Origin: Peribacillus tepidiphilus
Lineage (GTDB): Bacteria > Bacillota > Bacilli > Bacillales > DSM-1321
NCBI RefSeq assembly: GCF_009466385.1
Contig: NZ_WIAQ01000024.1
Span: 1 to 64,000 of the forward strand
DNA: 64,000 nucleotides
Direction: 5' to 3'
This document shows positions 25,153 through 33,889 of the stretch, one piece after another. Within the stretch, counting starts at the first letter, position 1; every line of letters starts with the position of its first letter. Made by a program: the position numbers and the translations under genes. The notes under the pieces were generated by a model that was given only the letters and a program-made list of their open reading frames with translations, searched no databases and was not told the origin of the DNA.

Positions 25153-25548
25153 ATGGGAAGATTAGTTCATTTCGAAATTCATGTGAATGATATGGAACGG
25201 GCAAAGAAGTTTTATGGAGAGGTATTCGGTTGGTCATTTCAAGATTGGAGTGAGTATGCAGGTATGCCTTATTTTGGAGCGGTAACCGGGGATGAAAATG
25301 AACCAGGAATCAATGGTGCTTTGATGCAGCGTCAAAGTGCTCCGCCGGAAACAAACCAAGCTTTAAATGGATATGCTTGTACAATGGGAGTGGAAAATTA
25401 CGATTTAACGGAAGCTAAAATTATTGAGAATGGCGGCAAGGTCGCAATACCCAAATATGCCCTGCCTGGAATGGCGTGGCAAGGATACTATATTGATACC
25501 GAAGGCAATATATTCGGAATTCATCAACCCGATGTGAATGCAAAATAG
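25153..25548 (+). CDS. VOC (glyoxalase/bleomycin-resistance fold) family protein
   Basis: 131 residues with two beta-alpha-beta-beta-beta repeats: HFEIHVNDMERAKKFYGEVF at the start and a second half beginning YACTMGVENYDLTEAKI, ending YIDTEGNIFGIHQPD. The metal-ligand positions H and E of VOC enzymes appear conserved (HFEIHV near residue 7-11; DTEGNIFG). AGGAGG lies 5 bases before the ATG at 25153. The substrate is unknown; this subgroup is often annotated only as VOC family. It is followed by its own terminator. Confidence 0.85.
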   Translation: MGRLVHFEIHVNDMERAKKFYGEVFGWSFQDWSEYAGMPYFGAVTGDENEPGINGALMQRQSAPPETNQALNGYACTMGVENYDLTEAKIIENGGKVAIPKYALPGMAWQGYYIDTEGNIFGIHQPDVNAK

Positions 25549-25581
25549 AATCGATTATAGGTGAATAAAATAATGAAATCG

Positions 25582-25615
25582 AAGAAAGGCGGTTAGTCTA
25601 CCTTTCTTTATTTTT
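25582..25615 (+). terminator. terminator of the VOC gene
   Basis: AAGAAAGG pairs with CCTTTCTT around an 11-base loop, followed by TATTTTTT. Confidence 0.7.
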
Positions 25616-26043
25616 TGCGTTCTTCCATATGTTGCTACATACGATTGTGTGACCAAATTACATTTGGTTTAGAAAAATGCCTCATCCTCATTTCTATTAG
25701 GGTGAGTTTTTTGTTGGAAAATGTTTAGAAGTGAACCTGTATCCATCCTAAAAAAGCCTCGCTTCTAACAGAATTAGCATTTTGTCAAGAACATTCGTTC
25801 GCGAAACTTCGGGGAGTGACAGGTGCTTTTTAAATATTTTGATTATTAAAATATTTCTTAATAAATTAAAAAAGTATTGTAATATATTGAAAAACCAGTA
25901 TACTCTTTATATGAAATACATTTGTCTTTATAGGGTGGAATGTGTGAGGGGAGTTATCCATAAATGGAATTAAACAGATTATGAGAAATGTATAGCTCGG
26001 TACAATATTACAATTTTATTTTAAACTAGTGGGGGGAACATCT
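25616..26043. other. gene-free stretch with dispersed repeat motif
   Basis: Holds a second hairpin with T-run (CTCATCCT/AGGGTGAG, 25682-25713) and an occurrence of CGGGGAGTGACAGGTGC (near 25800) that recurs near 28078 and, inverted, near 38972. A short frame at 25782-25973 has no ribosome site and is not credited. Confidence 0.45.
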
Positions 26044-27282
26044 ATGAAGCGAATACTGAAAAAGTGGAGTCAATTGAGTCTGGTAAAACAAATAATTGTC
26101 GGTTTGATTATTGGTATGATCCTGGCTGTAACGATTCCCGAAGCAGCAAAACCTGTTGTAATTTTTGGCTCTTTATTTGTTGGTGCTTTGAAAGCCATTG
26201 CACCTGTATTGGTACTTTTCTTAGTTATGTCGGCCATTGCTCAACACAAGAGTGGTCATCAAACGAATATGAAAACCATTATCGTTCTATACCTTTTAGG
26301 AACTTTTTTAGCTGGATTAATCGCCGTTATTGTAAGCTTTATTTTTCCTGTAAGCTTAACACTTGCGAAGGGTGCTGAAGGTTTTACAGCTCCTAGCGGT
26401 GTTGTAGAGGTTCTCAAAACATTACTTCTGAACGTTGTAGATAACCCAGTGAAGGCCATTTATAATGCGAACTACATCGGTATTTTAGCTTGGGCGATAC
26501 TCCTTGGTTTGGCTTTAAGAAATGCTCCTGACACGACTAAAACCTTGATTTCTAATTTTTCAGATGCTGTATCTAAAATGGTTACATGGGTTATTAAGTT
26601 TGCACCAATAGGAATCATGGGTCTAGTATTTGAGTCTATTACTGCAAATGGAATTGAGTCGTTACTAAGCTATGGGAAATTACTTGCCGTCTTGATTGGC
26701 TGTATGGTTTTTGTAGCGTTGGTTGTCAATCCAATCATTGTGTACGTAGTAATACGCCAAAACCCTTACCCGCTTGTTTTTAAGTGCTTAAAGGAAAGCG
26801 GTATTACAGCATTCTTTACACGCAGTTCAGCTTCAAATATTCCTGTAAATATGAGATTATGTGAAAATCTAGGTTTGAATAAGGATAGTTATTCAGTATC
26901 CATTCCGTTAGGTGCAACCATTAATATGGCTGGTGCCGCTGTTACTATTTCTGTTTTAACACTTGCAGCGGTTCATACACTTGATATTCAAGTGGATATC
27001 CCTACAGCAATCATCCTCAGCGTACTGTCAGCTGTATGTGCTTGTGGTGCTTCAGGGGTTGCTGGTGGATCCTTATTACTGATCCCTCTAGCTTGTAGCT
27101 TATTTGGTATCCCAGCTGATGTTGCTATGCAGGTAGTTGGAGTAGGCTTTATCATTGGTGTCTTACAAGACTCTTTTGAAACGGCACTTAACTCATCCAC
27201 AGATGTACTTTTCACAGCAGCAGCTGAGTTTAGAGAGTGGAATAAAGAAGGAAAAAAAATAGAGATCCACAAAGTAGCATAA
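26044..27282 (+). CDS. sstT: serine/threonine:sodium symporter SstT
   Basis: A 412-residue DAACS-family transporter with 8-9 helices and re-entrant loops. Diagnostic stretches: [50 protein letters not shown] (the serine-rich re-entrant loop) and [15 protein letters not shown] (transport motif). It imports serine and threonine with Na+. The ATG at 26044 is chosen over the GTG at 26029, because the GGGGGGAA ribosome site lies between them. Monocistronic; a strong terminator follows. Confidence 0.9.
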   Translation: MKRILKKWSQLSLVKQIIVGLIIGMILAVTIPEAAKPVVIFGSLFVGALKAIAPVLVLFLVMSAIAQHKSGHQTNMKTIIVLYLLGTFLAGLIAVIVSFIFPVSLTLAKGAEGFTAPSGVVEVLKTLLLNVVDNPVKAIYNANYIGILAWAILLGLALRNAPDTTKTLISNFSDAVSKMVTWVIKFAPIGIMGLVFESITANGIESLLSYGKLLAVLIGCMVFVALVVNPIIVYVVIRQNPYPLVFKCLKESGITAFFTRSSASNIPVNMRLCENLGLNKDSYSVSIPLGATINMAGAAVTISVLTLAAVHTLDIQVDIPTAIILSVLSAVCACGASGVAGGSLLLIPLACSLFGIPADVAMQVVGVGFIIGVLQDSFETALNSSTDVLFTAAAEFREWNKEGKKIEIHKVA

Positions 27283-27307
27283 AGAAGAAATCCTCTTATC
27301 TGTAATC

Positions 27308-27360
27308 AAACTGCACCCCAATTGTTAGAATCGACTAACAATAGGAGGTGCAGTTTTTTA
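27308..27360 (+). terminator. large Rho-independent terminator of sstT
   Basis: AAACTGCACC (27308-27317) pairs with GGTGCAGTTT (27347-27356), with an inner ATTGTTAG/CTAACAAT stem, then a T-run. Confidence 0.8.
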
Positions 27361-27448
27361 TGGAAAACTGTACTTTTAGCAAAACAAAAATGAGCTGCTA
27401 TTGTTGAATATCTTCAAATTGAACAGATCATTACACCAATGCTAATGC

Positions 27449-28072
27449 GAGGGCAATTCGGACAGGCTCATCCGAAAATGGCCTATGGGAGTCCGAATAA
27501 GAGGGCAATTCGGAAAGGCTCATCCGAAAATAGCCTATGGGAGTCCGAATGAGAGGGCAATTCGGACAGGGTCAGCCGAAAATAGCCTATGGGAGTCCGA
27601 ATAAGAGGGCAATTCGGAAAGTCCCAGCCGAAAAAAGCCTGCAGGAGTCCGAATGAGAGGGCAATTCGGACAGGCTCATCCGAAAATAGCCTATGGGAGT
27701 CCGAATAAGAGGTTTATTCGGACAGGGTCATCCGAAAAAAGCCTATGGGAGTCCGAATAAGAGGTTTATTCGGACAGGGTCATCCGAAAAAAGCCTATGG
27801 GAGTCCGAATAAGAGGTTTATTCGGACAGTCCCAGCCGAAAAAAGCCTGTGGGAGTCCGAATAAGAGGGCAATTCGAACAGGCTCATCCGAAAATGGCCT
27901 GTAGGAGTCCGAATGAGAGGGCAATTCGGACAGGCTCAGCCGAAAATAGCCTGCAGGAGTCTGAATAAGAGGTTTATTCGGACAGGCTCAGCCAAAAATA
28001 GCCTATGGGAGTCCGAATAAGAGGTTTATTCAGACAGGCCCATCCGAAAAAAGCTTGTGGGAGTCCGAATGA
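27449..28072. repeat. tandem array: 12 units of exactly 52 bp
   Basis: Twelve head-to-tail units, each starting GAGGGCAATTC or GAGGTTTATTC and ending GAGTCCGAATAA or GAATGA, with no length change and only point variation. Two unit types differ at positions 5-8 (GGCA versus TTTA). Each unit carries ATTCGGAC near its start and GTCCGAAT near its end, with AGGCT/AGCCT inside, so every unit can fold as a hairpin; the same arms can also pair across unit boundaries. 52 is not a multiple of 3 and no long frame spans the array, so it is non-coding. It ends in a CGGGGAGTGACAGG dispersed motif. Confidence 0.95.
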
Positions 28073-28167
28073 GAGGTTCGGGGAGTGACAGGCATTCTAT
28101 AAAATATTAATATAGGTTTGTGAGCAGTTATAAAATATAATTAGAATGCAGTTAGGTGTGAGAGAGT

Positions 28168-28968
28168 ATGAAATGTGTGTCGCTTGATTTGGATGGAACG
28201 TTGTTGAATTCGTCGCATGAAATTTCAGCTGAAAATAAAAAAACGATCAGAATGCTTCAAGATAAAGGGATCGAGGTTATTTTGAATACTGGACGAGCCT
28301 ATAAGGACGTGGTGAAAGTTCCTGGAATACGAGAGCTGAACTGCCCGATTTTTTGCGTGAATGGTGCGGTGTTGTACTCGAAAACCGGAAAGCTATTATA
28401 TGAAGCTACAATCGATACCTCATCCTATAAAGAAATATTATCAACATTAAGAGAATTAGAGGTTGGAGTTCTTGTATATACGAATCACGGGGGCTTTCCT
28501 TCAACGTTACCGCCGCTTCACAGCAAAAGTAAAGAGGAATTAGACACGCTGTTTAGAGAATTTAACTATGATGATATATTGAATCAAGAGGATCTCAAGA
28601 TTTATAAATTAATAGCTTTAGTTCATTATGAGGAGCTAGAAAAAATAGAAATAGTTAAGCAGGCACTAAGTTCTCGTAATGAAATTTCTTTCGCTTCATC
28701 TTTTCCTAATAACGTCGAAATTACATCGATTGAAGCTCAAAAAGGAAAGGCACTTCGTCGTTATGAAGTAATGCACAATCTATTATTTGAAGAGATTTAT
28801 GCATTTGGCGATGGAGGAAACGATCTTTCTCAATTTGAAATGGCAACCGAATCTATCGCGATGGAAAATGCACCTCAAGAAATTAAAGAAAAAGCAACGA
28901 TTGTCACGAAAAGTAACGATGAAGATGGTGTTTCTTATGCTATCCGACACATTCTAAAATTAGTATAA
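28168..28968 (+). CDS. Cof-type HAD-superfamily phosphatase
   Basis: 266 residues. Motif I is SLDLDGTLLNS (D7 nucleophile, D9), motif II NTGRA near residue 46, a C2-type cap in the middle, motif III lysine around KGKALRRYE, and motif IV FGDGGNDLSQFE. This is the Cof/YwpJ/YcsE-like subfamily, which dephosphorylates sugar phosphates, pyridoxal phosphate or nucleotide precursors. The specific substrate is not deducible. It stands alone, with GTGAGAGAG before the ATG and a terminator after it. Confidence 0.88.
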   Translation: MKCVSLDLDGTLLNSSHEISAENKKTIRMLQDKGIEVILNTGRAYKDVVKVPGIRELNCPIFCVNGAVLYSKTGKLLYEATIDTSSYKEILSTLRELEVGVLVYTNHGGFPSTLPPLHSKSKEELDTLFREFNYDDILNQEDLKIYKLIALVHYEELEKIEIVKQALSSRNEISFASSFPNNVEITSIEAQKGKALRRYEVMHNLLFEEIYAFGDGGNDLSQFEMATESIAMENAPQEIKEKATIVTKSNDEDGVSYAIRHILKLV

Positions 28969-28974
28969 CGAATA

Positions 28975-29012
28975 AGGAATCTGAACTGTTATGTCAGATT
29001 CCTAATTCTTTT
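28975..29012 (+). terminator. terminator of the HAD phosphatase gene
   Basis: AGGAATCTGA pairs with TCAGATTCCT around 9 bases, followed by AATTCTTTTT. Confidence 0.75.
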
Positions 29013-29443
29013 TGTATCTTTAGATAGTATAAATAGTCAGATAAAAAGTATATTCAGTGTAGAGGACAATTTCAGGGATTAAGTATAAGTGTAAAGCGTT
29101 TTGGAGTGGGTATTGCCAGTTTTTAGGTATTTTTTTGGTTTCTTTATAGAGATTAATTTGTAAAAAAATGTATATTTTAATGCCGAAATTACTCATAGCA
29201 GTTTACACTCACCAGCACGCCCATGTGTTGTCACATACACTCTGGACACGTGGAGCACAGAAACAACATGTAGATTTACATATGTTTTTGGACTAGATTT
29301 TGGAAAGTATAAATTCCACTTTTTTTAAGCCAAAAACATAATTGGTTTCTCAAGTTAATCATTTCTACAATGACTTAAATACGCAAAAATGCTACTCCTT
29401 AACCCTGGATAGCATTTTTTTATTTCAATAACCTCCCAAAATG
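29013..29443. other. gene-free stretch with a terminator-like hairpin
   Basis: No gene seen. Near 29221-29252 CCATGTGT and ACACGTGG could pair, and AAAATGCTA (29386-29394) pairs with TAGCATTTT (29410-29418) before a T-run. The latter has no gene before it and may insulate the sugar transporter operon. Confidence 0.45.
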
Positions 29444-29493
29444 CTAAAAAAGTACAGACGATGTTAAAAGAATACTAGTTGTTAGCGCTTTCA
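29444..29493 (+). promoter_or_regulatory. 50-bp regulatory block with cre box before the sugar transporter
   Basis: Partner of 23121-23170 (40/50 identical). It has tandem half sites TAAAAAAGTACAG and TAAAAGAATACTAG spaced 20 bp, then the cre box TGTTAGCGCTTTCA (29480-29493). The block ends 64 bp before the binding-protein start. Likely target of the YesN-like regulator encoded at 36.3 kb and of CcpA. Confidence 0.75.
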
Positions 29494-29557
29494 ACCCTTA
29501 ACCACTAACTTATAATTGAGCTGTAATCAATCAAAAAAAGTTCAAGGGGGTTCTTTA

Positions 29558-30676
29558 ATGAAGAAGGTTTTGAAAGCGTTATCGTTAATGCTAGTTATGA
29601 TGCTGTTTGCTGCTTTGCTGTCAGCATGTAACAAAAGCACCGGGGGATCGGGAAAGGGATCGATTGATGTAGGGATCGTATTGCCTACAAAAGATGAGCC
29701 AAGATGGGTACAGGATGAACAAAGATTTAAGGATGCTTTAAAAGACTCAGACTATACGACTGAAATTTTATTTAGCCAAGGTTCTTCTGCGAAGGAAAAA
29801 GAAAACGTTGAAACATTGATTAATAAAGGAATTAAAGTTCTAATCATCTGTCCACAGGACGGAGATGCTGCTGCAGCTGCAGTTGAAGCTGCTAAAAAAG
29901 AAGATATCACAGTGATTTCCTACGATCGTCTGATTACAAACACAGATGCCGTTGATTATTACGTAACATTTGATAGCGTAGCGGTTGGTGCAGCACAAGG
30001 TCAATATTTGATTGATCATGCAAAAGGTAAAAATGTTCCATTGTATCTGTATGCTGGTGCAGCTTCTGACAACAACGCATTCTTGTTCTTCCAAGGTGCA
30101 TGGAGCGTACTTCAACCGAAAATTGCTGATGGTACATTTAAGATTGCAAACTCAAGCGAAGCTGAAGCTTTGAAGGATACAGCTGAACTTTCTCGTGATC
30201 AATTAAGTAAAATTCTAGGCCAAGTGACAACAAACTGGGATCCAAACGAAGCGAAAAATAAAGCTCAAACACATTTAACAGCTGCTGGAGCAGACTTAAA
30301 AGGAGATGTAGCTGTACTTGCACCGAATGACGGTACTGCTCGTTCAATCGCAGATGTATTCGCATCTGACGGTGACATTTCTAGCTATGTCATTACAGGT
30401 CAAGACGCTGAGAAGGCTTCTATTCAATATATCATTGACGGAAAACAATCCATGACTGTATTCAAGGACGTTCGTACGCTTGTTAAAGATGCAATGGGTA
30501 TGGCTGTTGAAATCTTAGATGGAAAAACACCTGAAACAACTGGTTCTTACAACAACGGCAAGGTAGATATCAAAGCGAAACAAACAGATGTTATTGTCGT
30601 TAACAAAGACAACGTGAAGAAAGAACTAATTGATTCTGGTTACTACGAAGCTAGCGAATTTAAAGGTATTGAATAA
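29558..30676 (+). CDS. multiple-monosaccharide ABC transporter substrate-binding lipoprotein (ChvE-type)
   Basis: A 372-residue lipoprotein. The signal peptide ends in the lipobox LSAC (Cys about residue 24), followed by a Ser/Gly-rich linker. The mature part is a periplasmic-binding-protein type 1 fold: VGIVLPTKDEPRWVQDE, CPQDGDAAAAAVEAA, VISYDRLITNTDAVDYYVTFD, GQDAEKASIQYIIDG. These match ChvE/XylF-type binders of xylose, arabinose, glucose or galactose. The ATG at 29558 has AAGGGGG 8 bases upstream; the frame from 29516 is too long. First gene of the chvE-gguA-gguB-type operon. A hairpin after it may favour its higher expression. Confidence 0.9.
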   Translation: MKKVLKALSLMLVMMLFAALLSACNKSTGGSGKGSIDVGIVLPTKDEPRWVQDEQRFKDALKDSDYTTEILFSQGSSAKEKENVETLINKGIKVLIICPQDGDAAAAAVEAAKKEDITVISYDRLITNTDAVDYYVTFDSVAVGAAQGQYLIDHAKGKNVPLYLYAGAASDNNAFLFFQGAWSVLQPKIADGTFKIANSSEAEALKDTAELSRDQLSKILGQVTTNWDPNEAKNKAQTHLTAAGADLKGDVAVLAPNDGTARSIADVFASDGDISSYVITGQDAEKASIQYIIDGKQSMTVFKDVRTLVKDAMGMAVEILDGKTPETTGSYNNGKVDIKAKQTDVIVVNKDNVKKELIDSGYYEASEFKGIE

Positions 30677-30689
30677 AACGTATGCAACC

Positions 30690-30727
30690 TGCGAAATAGT
30701 GATAGAGAGATCTATCACTATTTCGCA
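30690..30727 (+). terminator. 16-bp perfect hairpin between binding-protein and ATPase genes
   Basis: TGCGAAATAGTGATAG (30690-30705) pairs perfectly with 30712-30727 around AGAGAT. No T-run follows. Such hairpins protect the upstream mRNA end or partially terminate, giving more binding protein than transporter. Confidence 0.75.
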
Positions 30728-30760
30728 ATTATGTTAGTTGTTTGGGTAAGGGGGACCACC

Positions 30761-32281
30761 ATGAGTGAATATATTCTGGAAATGAATAATATTTCCAAGT
30801 CGTTTACAGGTGTCAAAGCACTCAGTAATGTCAATTTTAAAGTGAAGAAAGGCGAGATCCACTGCTTAATAGGTGAAAACGGGGCAGGGAAGTCAACATT
30901 GATGAAAGTGCTCAGTGGCGTTTACCCTTATGGAACATATGAAGGGGATATTGTGTTCGAGGGCAAAGTGCAGCAATTTAACAAAATCAGTGACAGCGTA
31001 AAGGCCGGCATCGCCATCATCTACCAGGAATTAGCACTGTTTCCGGACCTTACAGTCTATGAAAATATTTTTGCAGGGAACGAAGTGAAGCGTGGTAGAA
31101 TCATCGACTGGAACCAAACCATTGTAGAGGCAAAAAAAATGCTGGAAAAGGTAAAGCTGGATGTGAATCCAGAGACTCTGATTAAAGATTTGGGGGTAGG
31201 AAAACGTCAGCTTGTTGAAATTGCGAAGGCCTTAAGCAAAGACGTAAAGCTTCTTATTCTGGATGAGCCAACAGCAGCCTTGAACGAAGATGATAGTGAA
31301 AATCTTCTTAAGTTATTGTGCGAGTTGAAAAATCAGGGCATTACCTGCATCATGATTTCACACAAGCTCAAAGAAGTCATTTCCATTGCGGATAAAGCGA
31401 CGGTGCTTCGTGACGGGCAAACGGTCTGTACACTAGATGCCGCAAAGGGAGAAATCTCCGAACATATTATCATTAAAAACATGGTCGGTCGTGAGATTGA
31501 TGATATTTATCCGAAGCGAGAAAAGAAAACAGGCGGCGAGAAAATTCTAGAATTAAGAAATTGGTCAGCCTATGATCCTCAATTAGGTAGACAAGTCGTC
31601 AAAGATGTTAATCTTCATGTGAAAAAGGGTGAAATCGTCGGTATAGCAGGCTTGATGGGTTCAGGACGGACAGAGCTTGCCCTTAGTATTTTCGGTAATG
31701 CGAAGTCCTACAAGCTGCAGGGAGATTTAGTGCTGGATGGTGAATCAGTAGCCTTCAAGCATCCGAGTGATGCCATTAAAGCAGGAATCGCCTATGTCAC
31801 GGAAGATCGAAAAGGCGACGGTTTGTTTTTAATCCAAGATATTAAGAACAATATTTCGGCGGCGAATCTAAACGGCATCTCCTCTCATGGAATTCTGAAC
31901 GACAATGAAGAAATCAAAATTGCCGATCATTATAAAAATTCTCTGTACATTAAAGCCTCTTCCTTGGAGCAAGTCGTAGGCAACTTAAGTGGCGGCAACC
32001 AACAGAAAGTATCTTTGGGTAAATGGTTGTTCGTCGGGCCCAAGCTGCTTATTTTGGATGAACCGACTCGCGGGATCGACGTGGGAGCTAAATTTGAAAT
32101 TTATACAGTAATGAATGAGCTAATTAACGAAGGCATGAGCATCATTATGATTTCGTCAGAGCTTGGTGAAGTGCTTGGGATGAGTGATCGTGTGTATGTC
32201 ATGGCCCAAGGTGAAATAAAAGGTGAGTTGTCGATCGAAGAAGCCAACCAAGAAAATATCATGCAGCTTGCTACGCAATAG
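30761..32281 (+). CDS. monosaccharide ABC transporter ATP-binding protein (GguA/XylG/MglA-type)
   Basis: A 506-residue double-ATPase. The N-terminal domain has Walker A GENGAGKST, the Q-loop YQELALFPDLTVYEN and Walker B LLILDEPTAAL. The C-terminal domain has the degenerate GLMGSGRTEL, LSGGNQQKVSLGKWL and LLILDEPTRGIDVGAK. This duplicated layout is characteristic of the carbohydrate uptake transporter-2 group. The ATG at 30761 follows AAGGGGG. The stop lies 13 bp before the permease start. It powers import of the sugar delivered by the ChvE-type lipoprotein. Confidence 0.92.
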   Translation: MSEYILEMNNISKSFTGVKALSNVNFKVKKGEIHCLIGENGAGKSTLMKVLSGVYPYGTYEGDIVFEGKVQQFNKISDSVKAGIAIIYQELALFPDLTVYENIFAGNEVKRGRIIDWNQTIVEAKKMLEKVKLDVNPETLIKDLGVGKRQLVEIAKALSKDVKLLILDEPTAALNEDDSENLLKLLCELKNQGITCIMISHKLKEVISIADKATVLRDGQTVCTLDAAKGEISEHIIIKNMVGREIDDIYPKREKKTGGEKILELRNWSAYDPQLGRQVVKDVNLHVKKGEIVGIAGLMGSGRTELALSIFGNAKSYKLQGDLVLDGESVAFKHPSDAIKAGIAYVTEDRKGDGLFLIQDIKNNISAANLNGISSHGILNDNEEIKIADHYKNSLYIKASSLEQVVGNLSGGNQQKVSLGKWLFVGPKLLILDEPTRGIDVGAKFEIYTVMNELINEGMSIIMISSELGEVLGMSDRVYVMAQGEIKGELSIEEANQENIMQLATQ

Positions 32282-32294
32282 GAGGTTAAAAACA

Positions 32295-33467
32295 ATGAAC
32301 TTTTTCAGTGAAGCTAGAGTCTTAATCAGAGAAAATATTCGTGACTATGGTATGTTTATTGCCTTATTCGTTATTATTCTTACATTCTCTTTCTTGACAG
32401 ACGGACTTTTTATGTCTTCTCGTAATATTAGTAACTTATTAGATTCAGCAGGGTATATTGCTGTATTAGCTGTTGGGATGACACTGGTTATCGTGATCCG
32501 TCACATCGATTTATCAGTCGGATTTGTCGCTGGTTTTCTTGGTGCCATTGTGGCCATCCTTCTTACCCAAATGGGAATGTCAATGTTTGTAGCTATTCCT
32601 ATCATTTTGGTTCTTGGCGTGATTATTGGCCTGTTCAATGGTTGGCTAGTTGCTCAGATTGGAATTCCTTCCTTCGTTGCCACACTAGCAGGAATGCTGA
32701 TTTTCAGAGGAGCCATTCTTCAGGTGACAGAAAAAACGGGTACCATCATTATACAGGATGATAAATTTAATGCAATCGGTAACGGATACATTCCTTCTCT
32801 TCTTGAAGTAAGCGGACTCCATCTACTTTCACTTCTTGTCGGTTTAGTCGGTATTTTATTGTATATTTACAACGAATTCAATACACGCAGAAACAAAATC
32901 AAGTACGGATTTGAAGTGGTTTCTAAAGGGATTTTCACACTTAAATTGGTGTTCGTGTCAGCCATTATTGCGTATATTACTTGGATTCTTGCAGGCTATA
33001 ACGGATTTTCGTGGACGGTCATCATTGTGATGCTGGTGGTTATAATCTATCACTTCCTTACAACAAAAACGGTGCTGGGCAGACATATTTATGCTGTGGG
33101 TAGTAATCCAGAAGCCGCACATCTTAGCGGTATGAACGTAAAGAAGATTACGTACATTGTTTTCGGTTCTATGGGGATGCTAGCAGCGCTATCCGGCATT
33201 TTATTTACCTCTCGTTTACAATCGGCAACAACAACTGCAGGTACACTGTTTGAGCTCGATGCCATTGCAGCGGCGTATGTTGGTGGAGTTTCCTCTGCAG
33301 GAGGAGTCGGGAAAGTAACGGGTGCGATTATCGGTGCAATCGTAATGGCATCCCTCACAAGCGGGATGAACCTGTTGGGAGTCGGAATCTCCTACCAATA
33401 CATGATCCGTGGTGGCGTATTAGCTGGAGCGGTAATCTTTGACGTTATGACTAGAAAGAAAAGATAG
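32295..33467 (+). CDS. monosaccharide ABC transporter permease (GguB/XylH-type)
   Basis: A 390-residue integral membrane protein of the BPD_transp_2 family with about 10 helices. Landmarks are GMTLVIVIRHIDLSVGFVAGF, GLFNGWLVAQIGIPSFVATLAGM, and near the end AIAAAYVGGVSSAGGVGKVTGAIIG. The ATG at 32295 is preceded by AGGAGG 10 bases upstream; a longer frame from 32223 overlaps the ATPase gene and is not needed. Last gene of the transporter operon, followed by a clear terminator. Confidence 0.92.
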   Translation: MNFFSEARVLIRENIRDYGMFIALFVIILTFSFLTDGLFMSSRNISNLLDSAGYIAVLAVGMTLVIVIRHIDLSVGFVAGFLGAIVAILLTQMGMSMFVAIPIILVLGVIIGLFNGWLVAQIGIPSFVATLAGMLIFRGAILQVTEKTGTIIIQDDKFNAIGNGYIPSLLEVSGLHLLSLLVGLVGILLYIYNEFNTRRNKIKYGFEVVSKGIFTLKLVFVSAIIAYITWILAGYNGFSWTVIIVMLVVIIYHFLTTKTVLGRHIYAVGSNPEAAHLSGMNVKKITYIVFGSMGMLAALSGILFTSRLQSATTTAGTLFELDAIAAAYVGGVSSAGGVGKVTGAIIGAIVMASLTSGMNLLGVGISYQYMIRGGVLAGAVIFDVMTRKKR

Positions 33468-33475
33468 ACTTTCTA

Positions 33476-33504
33476 TGAGGGACTCATTTGGTCCCTCATT
33501 TTTT
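33476..33504 (+). terminator. terminator of the sugar transporter operon
   Basis: TGAGGGAC (33476-33483) pairs with GTCCCTCA (33491-33498), then TTTTTT. Confidence 0.8.
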
Positions 33505-33583
33505 ATTTTATTTGAAGGCTCTTTTCTAAAAGATTGTTGTTTTTACATAGGTTCTGGGAATGAAAACCTTTGATAAAAAAGTT

Positions 33584-33760
33584 GGTTGATTGGAGCGTAA
33601 GGTGCGAGACTCCTGCGGGAGCAGCGGGACAGGTGAGACCCCACAGGCGCTGCGCGCCGAGGAGGCTCACCGCCCGCCCCGCGGAAAGCGAGCATCCTGG
33701 AGCGGAAATCAACCTTTCCTCACTACTTGTTAAAAAGCAACAAAGTTTGCGAAAACAGCC
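33584..33760. repeat. GC-rich Bacillus-type dispersed repeat, copy 1
   Basis: A GC-rich block bounded by GGTTGATT (33584-33591) and AATCAACC (33707-33714). It contains GACTCCTGCGGGAGCAGCGG and GAGACCCCACAGGCGCTG, then an AT-rich flank ending AAAGTTTGCGAAAACAGCC (to 33760). The same layout recurs at 56906-57174. Its base composition is very different from the surroundings, and it can form long hairpins. Function unknown; I recall this repeat type as common in Bacillus intergenic regions. Confidence 0.8.
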
Positions 33761-33889
33761 TGTTTGAAAAAATTTCCTTTTCCTCCTTCAGCTCCCTAGT
33801 AATAAGTCCGAGTTAAACAATAGGGTTATTTTTTTGTAGAAGATCCGTCAGAAAATGGTTTATTATTAGGGGAGAAAGGAGTCATTCTT

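Noticed and set aside
25782-25973. 63-codon open frame before sstT
   Set aside because: No ribosome site; it starts inside a dispersed repeat motif and is of low coding quality.
27449-28072. CRISPR array
   Set aside because: Whole 52-bp units repeat with no unique spacers, and no cas genes are nearby.
33570-33767. Open frames in both strands over the GC-rich block
   Set aside because: They arise from the GC-rich dispersed repeat; the product is Arg/Pro/Ala-rich and unconserved in copy 2.
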